Assembly: GCA_934573945.1 (NCBI GenBank)
Contig: CAKTMQ010000066.1
Span: 1 to 8,595, forward strand
Source: an uncultured Oscillospiraceae bacterium
Lineage (GTDB): Bacteria > Bacillota > Clostridia > Oscillospirales > Oscillospiraceae
DNA: 8,595 nucleotides
Direction: 5' to 3'
This document shows positions 1 to 4,813 of this stretch, piece by piece. The stretch's first letter is position 1, and every line of letters starts with the position of its first letter. The position numbers were made by a program, and so were the translations under genes. The notes below the pieces were generated by a model, which worked only from the letters and a program-made list of their open reading frames with translations, did not search any database and was not told where the DNA came from.

Positions 1-386
1 GTGATCACGTCGTTGGACAGGTTCAAGAAGAACCGCAGGGGGGTACGGATGATGTAGTACAGCGCGATGAGGATGGGGAAAGGCAGGAAGGACCACAGGC
101 AGCCGGACATGGGATTGACGCCCTCTCTGGCGTACAGATCCGCCATTTCCTGCTGCTGCCGCTCCCGGTTGTTGGCAAACCGGGTCTGGATGTCCTTGAT
201 CTTCCCCTGCATCCGGTTCATGCGGAGCATACTCTTCTTGCTCTTCATCTGGAACGGCAGGATCACCAGCTTTACCACCAGGGTAAAGAGGATCAGCGCC
301 ACGCCGTAGGAACCGGTCAGGCTGTAGAACATTCTCGTCAGCCAGGCGAAAGGCACACAGATGTAATATCCGATTTGTGCAAACAT
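1..386 (-). CDS. yidC: YidC/OxaA membrane protein insertase, 5' part only
   Basis: This encodes the N-terminal 128 residues of a YidC/Oxa1-family insertase; the gene runs off the left edge of the window. YidC inserts and folds inner-membrane proteins, alone or with SecYEG. There is no cleavable lipoprotein signal: the protein starts MFAQIGYYICVPFAW and goes straight into the first membrane segment (about residues 8-45, with YGVALILFTLVVKLVILPF). K39 sits where the groove arginine of Bacillus YidC proteins (VTILIRLLILP) lies, so the positive charge is kept but as lysine. A basic cytoplasmic helical hairpin follows (KSKKSMLRMNRMQGKIK), then the conserved NPMSGCLWSFLPFPILIALYYIIR segment, here quoted only as a landmark of residues about 90-113. 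The start at 386 has an AGGAGG-like site (395-399) eight bases upstream. It is the last gene of the rpmH-rnpA-yidD-yidC operon that lies inside the window. Identity is firm from both sequence and order. Confidence 0.95.
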   Translation of the reverse strand, partial: MFAQIGYYICVPFAWLTRMFYSLTGSYGVALILFTLVVKLVILPFQMKSKKSMLRMNRMQGKIKDIQTRFANNRERQQQEMADLYAREGVNPMSGCLWSFLPFPILIALYYIIRTPLRFFLNLSNDVI

Positions 387-448
387 CAGTTTTTCCTCCG
401 TAGGTTTGTGTGTGGAACAGATACGCGTGGAAAATCCCCAGACGGTGC

Positions 449-661
449 TTACGGCACGGGATCGTACCACCCGCCCTTATGAAACGGATGGCAGCGGAGA
501 AGCCGGCGCAGCGCCAGCCAGCCGCCCTTCAGCGCCCCGTATTTCTCCACCGCCTGCACCGCGTACTGGGAACAGGTGGGGACAAAACGGCAGCAGGGCG
601 GCCGCAGCGGCGAGATAGAAGCGCGATAGAAACGGATGGCCTTCAGAAGTGCCTGTTTCAT
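449..661 (-). CDS. yidD: YidD, membrane protein insertion efficiency factor
   Basis: This is a 70-residue YidD-family protein. It is a small membrane-associated factor thought to help YidC-dependent insertion. The family signature is visible: an amphipathic N-terminus ([20 protein letters not shown]), then [12 protein letters not shown] (residues 23-34) with the conserved P-T-C-S-x-Y, then [16 protein letters not shown] (45-60) and a GGWDP-like end (GGWYDPVP). I chose the start at 661 rather than the in-frame ATG at 676. The 661 start has a GGGAGG site just upstream and forms an ATGA overlap with the rnpA stop, which is the usual translational coupling of these two genes. Length is normal for the family. 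The 62-nt gap to yidC has no terminator, so the two are probably co-transcribed. Very sure of the family; the molecular role is taken from homologues. Confidence 0.95.
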   Translation of the reverse strand: MKQALLKAIRFYRASISPLRPPCCRFVPTCSQYAVQAVEKYGALKGGWLALRRLLRCHPFHKGGWYDPVP

Positions 662-1002
662 GACTGCGCCTCCCATAGCTCCAGCGCCTGCAGGGCGTGG
701 ACATACTGGTGATCCATTTTGGCATAGGCGGTGCGGACGGCCTTGACGCGTCCCACCAGGATCACGTCATAGCCCTTCTTCATCTCCGGCAGGTGGAGAC
801 GGTACATCTCCCGCAGCTGCCGGCGCACACGGTTGCGCACCACCGCCTTGCCCAGCCTGGTGCTGACCGTGACGCCCAGGCGGGTCTTACCCTCCCGGTT
901 CTTCTGGCAGTAGACCACCAGACACGGCTCCACGCTGGACTTGCCCTTGCGGTACATACGCCGGAACACATAATTCTCTTTTATGGTCACGGCTGCCTTC
1001 AT
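658..1002 (-). CDS. rnpA: Ribonuclease P protein component
   Basis: This 114-residue basic protein is the protein subunit of RNase P. It binds the RnpB RNA and helps position pre-tRNA so that the 5' leader is removed. The hallmark RNR motif is present as [15 protein letters not shown] (residues 54-68), with R56, N57, R58, R60, R61 and R64-E65. The N-terminus ([16 protein letters not shown]) matches the family's central-cleft start. The start at 1002 was preferred to the ATG at 1029 because an AGGAG site lies at 1008-1012, five bases upstream, and because [13 protein letters not shown] is the usual N-terminal spacing. The gene overlaps yidD by 4 nt and follows rpmH by 106 nt. That gap contains an inverted repeat that could lower read-through from the strong rpmH promoter. 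Assignment is secure. Confidence 0.97.
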   Translation of the reverse strand: MKAAVTIKENYVFRRMYRKGKSSVEPCLVVYCQKNREGKTRLGVTVSTRLGKAVVRNRVRRQLREMYRLHLPEMKKGYDVILVGRVKAVRTAYAKMDHQYVHALQALELWEAQS

Positions 1003-1036
1003 GGCTTCTCCTCTTCGCTGAAAATGCAAACACCAA

Positions 1037-1069
1037 CAGGGACGGCAGTTTTCCCTTCCACCGTCCCTG
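1037..1069 (-). terminator. Inverted repeat between rpmH and rnpA (possible attenuator)
   Basis: Arms CAGGGACGG (1037-1045) and CCGTCCCTG (1061-1069) are perfect 9-bp complements around a 15-nt spacer. In the leftward transcript the stem is followed by TTGGTGTTTGCATTTT, which is T-rich but not a clean T-run. It therefore looks like a partial terminator or processing site that would set the ratio of L34 to RnpA mRNA. The function is inference; the repeat itself is seen directly. Confidence 0.5.
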
Positions 1070-1108
1070 GCTTATTCAGGCTTGTCTGGGGTGCACTTTC
1101 CGCCTTCC

Positions 1109-1243
1109 TCAGTGGGTCAGGCGGGCACGACCCTTGGCGCGGCGGCGGGCGAGAACCTTGCGGCCATTGCTGGTAGCCATTCTCTTACGGAAGCCGTGTA
1201 CCTTGGAGCGCTGGCGCTTCTTAGGCTGATAGGTACGGAACAT
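1109..1243 (-). CDS. rpmH: 50S ribosomal protein L34
   Basis: This 44-residue, highly basic protein is ribosomal protein L34 of the large subunit. It reads [18 protein letters not shown], continues [18 protein letters not shown] and ends KGRARLTH. These contain the family's T-Y-Q-P-K-K-R, H-G-F-R-K-R-M and [14 protein letters not shown] blocks. Length is exactly typical. The ATG at 1243-1241 is preceded by GGAGG (1253-1257) nine bases upstream. It is the first gene of the leftward operon and sits behind a consensus promoter about 120 bases upstream. Identification is essentially certain. Confidence 0.98.
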   Translation of the reverse strand: MFRTYQPKKRQRSKVHGFRKRMATSNGRKVLARRRAKGRARLTH

Positions 1244-1304
1244 TGCAGGACACCTCCATCTTCAGTAATATCGCTCTCCGCTCCCTTCCGGGGCGGCGCG
1301 TACT

Positions 1305-1333
1305 CGACAGCGGACGAAGGTCCGCCGCAGTCG
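1305..1333 (-). promoter_or_regulatory. Hairpin in the rpmH leader RNA
   Basis: A 6-bp stem (1310-1315 with 1320-1325, GCGGAC/GTCCGC) closes a 4-nt loop. A further 4-bp stem (1305-1308 with 1330-1333, CGAC/GTCG) is separated from it by an asymmetric internal loop (A opposite CGCA). It lies between the rpmH promoter and the start codon. A role in leader regulation or mRNA stability is possible but not shown. Confidence 0.4.
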
Positions 1334-1341
1334 AATTGCTC

Positions 1342-1359
1342 ATGCGCACAAACGCGCAT
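1342..1359 (-). promoter_or_regulatory. Hairpin at the 5' end of the rpmH leader
   Basis: ATGCGC (1342-1347) and GCGCAT (1354-1359) are perfect 6-bp complements around a 6-nt loop. The stem begins just downstream of the rpmH -10 box, so it would sit at the very 5' end of the transcript, where such stems often protect mRNA. This is a short repeat and function is inferred from position only. Confidence 0.35.
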
Positions 1360-1364
1360 TTGAT

Positions 1365-1394
1365 ATTATACAGAAAGAACAGGCGGTTTGTCAA
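1365..1394 (-). promoter_or_regulatory. Sigma-A promoter of rpmH-rnpA-yidD-yidC
   Basis: On the minus strand, TTGACA (1394-1389) and TATAAT (1370-1365) are both exact consensus hexamers separated by 18 bp. This predicts a strong housekeeping promoter. Transcription should start near 1357, giving an rpmH leader of about 115 nt. It is the best promoter in the window and fits the high demand for L34. Confidence 0.9.
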
Positions 1395-1459
1395 CATAAA
1401 ATTCCCGCCGCAAGCCCTCTGCTTCTCCCGGTTTTCCCCGGCACAGCGGACTTTTCCTA

Positions 1460-1488
1460 TTGCTTTCCACAACGGAGTGTAGTATCAT
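1460..1488 (+). promoter_or_regulatory. Probable promoter of the MATE gene with overlapping palindrome
   Basis: TTGCTT (1460-1465) and TATCAT (1483-1488) are 17 bp apart; the -10 matches 5 of 6 consensus positions and the -35 matches 3 of 6. A perfect 10-bp palindrome, ATCATATGAT (1484-1493), overlaps the -10 and lies in a longer imperfect dyad (AGTA at 1481 against TACT at 1496). It could be a repressor operator. The sequence CTTTCCACA (1463-1471) in the same stretch is one base from the DnaA-box-like motif found elsewhere in the window. Confidence 0.5.
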
Positions 1489-1539
1489 ATGATGTTACTG
1501 ACTATATATCCTGTAAGATAGAAAGGACGGATCTTATAT

Positions 1540-2940
1540 ATGGCGGCAGAAAATAAACTGGGCACCATGCCCATTTCAAAGCTGATCTGGAATATGTCGC
1601 TGCCCATCATCGCTTCCATGCTGGTGCAGGCGCTGTACAACATCGTAGACAGCGTGTTCGTCAGCTGGGTCAGCGAGGCGTCATTGACGGCGGTATCGCT
1701 GGCTTTCCCGGCACAGAACCTGATGATCTCGCTGGCGGCGGGCACGGCGGTGGGCGTCAACGCTTTGCTTGGTCGGGCGCTGGGCGCCGGAGAGCGGCAG
1801 CGGGCTGACCGGGTGGCTGTCAACGGCCTGTTTCTGGCCTTCGTGGGCTTTGCCATCTGCTGCGTACTGGGTCTGACCTGCGCAGGCGTCTTTCTCCGCT
1901 CCCAGACACAAGTGGAGGAGATCGTCATCATGGGCGAGCAGTACCTGCATATCGTCATGGGCGGCTCCTTTGCCCTGTTCGGACAGATCATGCTGGAACG
2001 ACTACTGCAGGGTACCGGGCGATCGCTGCTGAGTATGTACACCCAGGGACTGGGCGCCATCGTCAACATCATCCTCGACCCGGTGTTCATCTTTGTGTTC
2101 AAAATGGGCGTGGCCGGTGCGGCCATCGCCACCGTCATCGGTCAGATCTGCGGTATGCTGCTGGCGGCCTATTTCAATGTGAAGAAAAATCAGGACATCA
2201 CCCTGCGTATCCGGGGCTTCCGCCCCGACTGGCGGCTGATCGGCAGCATCTACGCCATCGGTCTGCCCAGCGTCATCATGATGGCCATCGGCTCCGTAAT
2301 GACTTTCCTGATGAACAAGATCCTGATCGTCTATCACTCCGCCCATGAGACGGCGGCCACCGCCTTCGGCATCTACTTCAAGCTGAACTCCTTTGTTTTT
2401 ATGCCGGTATTCGGTCTGAATAACGGCGTGGTGCCCATCATTGCCTACAACTACGGCGCCCAGAACCGCCGCCGCATGGTGGAGGCCATCAAGCGCAGCG
2501 CCATCTTCGCCTCGCTGATCATGCTGGCGGGTATGGCCCTGTTTCTGGCCATTCCCGGCACACTGCTGAAGATCTTCGATGCCTCCGATACCATGCTGAC
2601 GGTGGGCATTCCCGCGCTGCGGATCATCTCCCTCAGCTTCTGGATCGCCGGTGCCTGCATTGCGCTGGGAGGATCTTTTCAGGCGCTGGGAAAATCCATG
2701 TATTCCATGATCATCTCCATCGTCCGGCAGCTGGTGTTTCTCATCCCCATCGCCTACGTGCTGGCGCGCTACGGCCAGTCGGTGGGCAATGACGATCTGG
2801 TGTGGTGGTGCTACCCGCTGGCGGAGGTGGCCTCTCTGTTTGTGACGCTGGCCTTCTTCCGGCGGCTCTACCGGACACTGATCAGCCGCATCCCGGAGAA
2901 CGGCTCTTCTGGCAGCGGTGAGGATCCACTGCTGGAGTAA
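1540..2940 (+). CDS. MATE family efflux transporter
   Basis: This 466-residue polytopic membrane protein belongs to the MATE (multidrug and toxic compound extrusion) family. These proteins export cationic drugs or metabolites in exchange for Na+ or H+. The two MatE halves are visible. The first (about 15-215) has SLPIIASMLVQALYNIVDSVFV (20-41), LQGTGR (156-161) and NIILDPVFIF (176-185). The second (about 235-440) has GLPSVIMMAIGS (241-252), VPIIAYNYGAQNRRRM (298-313) and FQALGKSMYS (380-389). About twelve hydrophobic segments can be counted, and length is typical. The start has AAGGA (1523-1527) twelve bases upstream, a rather long spacing. It is transcribed alone, between rpmH and dnaA, and ends just before a bidirectional hairpin. 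Base composition and codon use look like the neighbours, so no recent transfer is visible. The substrate cannot be told from sequence; related groups include MepA- and NorM-like pumps. Confidence 0.93.
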   Translation: MAAENKLGTMPISKLIWNMSLPIIASMLVQALYNIVDSVFVSWVSEASLTAVSLAFPAQNLMISLAAGTAVGVNALLGRALGAGERQRADRVAVNGLFLAFVGFAICCVLGLTCAGVFLRSQTQVEEIVIMGEQYLHIVMGGSFALFGQIMLERLLQGTGRSLLSMYTQGLGAIVNIILDPVFIFVFKMGVAGAAIATVIGQICGMLLAAYFNVKKNQDITLRIRGFRPDWRLIGSIYAIGLPSVIMMAIGSVMTFLMNKILIVYHSAHETAATAFGIYFKLNSFVFMPVFGLNNGVVPIIAYNYGAQNRRRMVEAIKRSAIFASLIMLAGMALFLAIPGTLLKIFDASDTMLTVGIPALRIISLSFWIAGACIALGGSFQALGKSMYSMIISIVRQLVFLIPIAYVLARYGQSVGNDDLVWWCYPLAEVASLFVTLAFFRRLYRTLISRIPENGSSGSGEDPLLE

Positions 2941-2960
2941 TTTACCGGAACATATATAAC

Positions 2961-2993
2961 AGAAAAGAGACGGTGTAAAGCCGTCTCTTTTCT
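2961..2993 (+). terminator. Hairpin terminator after the MATE gene, copy 1 of a 33-bp repeat
   Basis: Arms AGAAAAGAGACGG (2961-2973) and CCGTCTCTTTTCT (2981-2993) are perfect 13-bp complements with the 7-nt loop TGTAAAG. The stem is A-rich on its left arm and T-rich on its right, so it can act as a terminator on either strand. It begins 20 bases after the MATE stop. An identical copy lies at 3106-3138. Confidence 0.8.
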
Positions 2994-2998
2994 GGGAC

Positions 2999-3028
2999 TG
3001 TCGAAAAACCCTGCGGGTTTTTCCGACA
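2999..3028. terminator. Terminator-like hairpin inside the intergenic element
   Basis: TGTCG-AAAAACCC (2999-3011) pairs with GGGTTTTT-C-CGACA (3015-3028) around a TGC loop, with one bulged C. The A-tract/T-tract arms around a short GC core are typical of a bidirectional intrinsic terminator. Confidence 0.5.
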
Positions 3029-3063
3029 AAAAGATTGCAGTCTGCTGCGCGCATAATTTGTTC

Positions 3064-3096
3064 GCCTGCGGGCGGCAAACTCTGCGAGGCTTTTTT
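3064..3096 (+). terminator. Weak hairpin followed by a six-T run
   Basis: GCCT-g-CG (3064-3070) can pair with CGAGGC (3085-3090), directly followed by TTTTTT (3091-3096). An alternative smaller hairpin, CGCC/GGCG (3063-3066 with 3071-3074), overlaps it. It has the shape of a rightward terminator ahead of dnaA but the stem is short and bulged. Confidence 0.35.
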
Positions 3097-3105
3097 GACA
3101 CGCTG

Positions 3106-3138
3106 AGAAAAGAGACGGTGTAAAGCCGTCTCTTTTCT
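3106..3138 (+). terminator. Hairpin terminator upstream of dnaA, copy 2 of the 33-bp repeat
   Basis: This is base-for-base identical to the hairpin at 2961-2993, including the TGTAAAG loop. It ends 22 bases before the dnaA -35 box, so it would shield dnaA from read-through out of the MATE gene and stop any antisense transcription leaving dnaA. Confidence 0.7.
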
Positions 3139-3160
3139 CTTCTACTTATTCTAATTAAGC

Positions 3161-3189
3161 TGGACTTTTTCCACATTTTCTGTTATACT
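3161..3189 (+). promoter_or_regulatory. dnaA promoter with an internal DnaA-box-like site
   Basis: TGGACT (3161-3166, 4 of 6) and TATACT (3184-3189, 5 of 6) are spaced 17 bp, with an extended -10 TG at 3181-3182. The spacer holds TTTTCCACA (3167-3175), one base from the DnaA box TTATCCACA. Binding there would block the promoter, consistent with the autoregulation of dnaA known in other bacteria. The autoregulation is inferred. Confidence 0.7.
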
Positions 3190-3236
3190 CTAGCCTAGAT
3201 ATATATGCGCTTTGAAAACGGGAAGGGAGTGGAAGG

Positions 3237-4550
3237 ATGAATTCACTGTCAGACGTCTGGAAAACCGTGCTGGAACGGCTGAAGAAGCAGCTGTCCGAGA
3301 CCACCATCAACACATGGTTCGACGAGGTCACGGTGGTCACCATGGAGGACTCGGCACTGGTGCTGCACTGCGGCAACGTGTTCAAAAAGAGCACCATTGA
3401 AAAACGGTTTACCCAGCAGATCAAGGAGGCGCTGCGGGATATATTCTCCTCAGATCTGGAGGTGAAGCTGCTGGACGACGAACAGCTGGCCGCCTATCAC
3501 GGCGTCAGGCCGGATCATCCCGACACGCTGGCCGACAGCGAGGCCTTTACCTTTGAGACCTACGTGGTAGGTCCCCAGAACAAGATGGCCTATGCCGCCG
3601 CCCGCAGCGTGGCGGAAAAGCCCGCAGGCTCCTTCAATCCCCTGTTCATCTACGGTGACAGCGGTCTGGGCAAGACCCACCTGCTCCACGCCATCGCCCG
3701 GCAGACAAAGCGTCTGCGGCCTGACAGCGGTATCGTGCTGGTCAAGGGCGTGGACTTCACCAACGACCTGATCGAGGCCATCCGCGGCGGTACCACCTCC
3801 GAATTCCGGGACAAATACCAGAGTGAGGATCTGCTGCTGGTGGACGATATTCAATTCATCGCCGGCAAACAGCAGACCCAGGAGGAGTTCTTCCACACCT
3901 TCAACTCCCTGTATGAATCCGGCCGGCAGATCGTGCTCACCTCCGACCGTCCGCCCAAAGAGATGACCCAGCTGGAGGATCGGCTCCGTACCCGTTTTGA
4001 GTGGGGTCTGATGGTGGACGTGGAACCGCCTGACTACGAGACCCGTCTTGCCATCATCCGCAACAAGGCGGCGCTGCTGGGCATCAATTTGCCCGACCGC
4101 ATCGCCAACATGATCGCGGAGAACATCACCGCCAACGTCCGCCAGATCGAGGGCGTGCTCAATAAGATCCTGGCTTACAGTGACCTGATGGGCGTGATGG
4201 ATGAGGAAGCCATCATGAAGGCGCTGGAGGACGTGATGAAAAAGAGCAATGAGTACGTTCCCACACCGGAGGCCATCATCGAATACGTGGCCAAATACTT
4301 CGGTCTGGAGCCGGAGCTGCTGCGGGGACAGAGCCGCGGCCGCGATATTGTCAACGCCCGGCAGATCTCCATGTACCTGATCCGCCGGATGATCAACCTT
4401 TCCCTCAACGACATCGGCAAGGCCTTCGGAGACAGGGATCACTCCACTGTGCTCAGCAGCCTGAAAAAGGTGGAGAAGCAGATGCGCTCCGATCCCGCCT
4501 TTGCCGAGACGGTGAAGGAGATCACCACCAACATCAATACCAAGCAGTAA
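3237..4550 (+). CDS. dnaA: Chromosomal replication initiator protein DnaA
   Basis: This 437-residue AAA+ ATPase binds DnaA boxes at oriC, melts the duplex and recruits the helicase. Domain I (about 1-75) is the N-terminal oligomerisation module, with the WFDEV-type segment at 27-31. Domain II is a short linker (about 80-100). Domain III carries FETYVVGPQNKMAYAAA (106-122), Walker A GDSGLGKTH (140-148), Walker B LLLVDDIQF (199-207), TSDRPP (235-240) and the arginine-finger stretch RLRTRFEWG (249-257). Domain IV has LLRGQSRGRDIVNARQISMY (361-380) and the DNA-contact signature DRDHSTVLSSLKKVEK (399-414). The start at 3237 is supported by AAGGGAG (3223-3229). It is flanked by a terminator-rich region upstream and by the probable origin downstream. 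All catalytic and DNA-contact residues look intact, so identity is certain. Confidence 0.99.
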   Translation: MNSLSDVWKTVLERLKKQLSETTINTWFDEVTVVTMEDSALVLHCGNVFKKSTIEKRFTQQIKEALRDIFSSDLEVKLLDDEQLAAYHGVRPDHPDTLADSEAFTFETYVVGPQNKMAYAAARSVAEKPAGSFNPLFIYGDSGLGKTHLLHAIARQTKRLRPDSGIVLVKGVDFTNDLIEAIRGGTTSEFRDKYQSEDLLLVDDIQFIAGKQQTQEEFFHTFNSLYESGRQIVLTSDRPPKEMTQLEDRLRTRFEWGLMVDVEPPDYETRLAIIRNKAALLGINLPDRIANMIAENITANVRQIEGVLNKILAYSDLMGVMDEEAIMKALEDVMKKSNEYVPTPEAIIEYVAKYFGLEPELLRGQSRGRDIVNARQISMYLIRRMINLSLNDIGKAFGDRDHSTVLSSLKKVEKQMRSDPAFAETVKEITTNINTKQ

Positions 4551-4813
4551 AGCGTCTGTCCACATACGGCTGTGGAATCCACCTTGAAACGTGGTGGAAA
4601 ACGGAGCCCGTCTTTGAAGCGGTGGAAAGCGTGCCTGTTTTTTTCAAAGGGACAGTGGAGAACAAAACCGCATAAAAACAGGAAAAATCCGGCTTTTCCA
4701 CAAAAAATTTCCCTACGGCTATTACTACGAAATAAGAGATTAGTTTATGTTGTTCCTTCGGAAAAAATACCTCTTTTTTTCCGTCAGGCTTCGACAGGAA
4801 AGGAACATACCCC
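4551..4813. other. oriC: Probable replication origin (oriC) between dnaA and dnaN
   Basis: This 263-nt gap has no gene but has the layout of a Firmicutes origin. Degenerate DnaA boxes lie at 4556-4564 (CTGTCCACA), 4571-4579 (TGTGGAATC), 4593-4601 (GGTGGAAAA), 4621-4629 (GGTGGAAAG), 4654-4662 (AGTGGAGAA) and 4694-4702 (TTTTCCACA). None equals TTATCCACA; the shared core is TGTGGAAAA/TTTTCCACA. The boxes at 4593 and 4621 sit in a 28-bp direct repeat that also includes an upstream TTGAA. After the last box come triplets CTA-CGG-CTA-TTA-CTA (4713-4727), like the DnaA-trio, then an AT-rich stretch to about 4755 that may be the unwinding element. A 9-bp CGGAAAAAA/TTTTTTCCG hairpin (4759-4783) lies just before dnaN. 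The origin call rests on position plus motifs. Confidence 0.75.
4713..4730 (+). promoter_or_regulatory. DnaA-trio-like triplet run
   Basis: Triplets CTA, CGG, CTA, TTA, CTA, CGA follow the DnaA box at 4694-4702 after a 10-nt gap and precede AT-rich DNA. In Bacillus the CTA/TTA series next to the last DnaA boxes guides DnaA onto single-stranded DNA. Four of the six triplets here fit that pattern. The gap to the box is AT-rich rather than GC-rich, which weakens the match. Confidence 0.5.

Larger units (their letters stand above)
2961..3138. repeat. Composite intergenic element: two identical hairpins around inverted ends
   Basis: The 33-bp hairpin at 2961-2993 recurs without change at 3106-3138, as a direct repeat with the same loop. 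Between them, the segment 2999-3100 starts TGTCGAAAAACCCT and ends with the near-complement AGGCTTTTTTGACA (separated by a few mismatches), like degenerate terminal inverted repeats. No clear target-site duplication is seen. It may be a miniature mobile or dispersed intergenic repeat, or a duplicated terminator that captured DNA. No coding potential was recognised in it. Confidence 0.5.

Noticed and set aside
697..1176. A 159-codon plus-strand open frame over rnpA
   Set aside because: It runs through rnpA and rpmH on the opposite strand and has no recognisable domain.
2002..3078. A 358-codon open frame antisense to the MATE gene
   Set aside because: Its translation is dominated by H, Q, D and G and shows no domain. 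It runs through the terminator hairpin and lies opposite a convincing membrane transporter.
2961..3138. CRISPR array
   Set aside because: Only two copies of a self-complementary 33-bp unit, with a 112-bp interval that is far longer than a spacer and carries its own hairpins; no cas genes are near.
3450..4565. A 371-codon open frame antisense to dnaA
   Set aside because: It mirrors dnaA codons in a GC-rich gene, is rich in H, Q, G and V low-complexity runs, and shows no recognisable family. dnaA on the other strand has every expected motif.
4759..4783. Intrinsic terminator ahead of dnaN
   Set aside because: The 9-bp stem is mostly A-T pairs and has no T-run after it, so I left it as a structural note inside the origin region.
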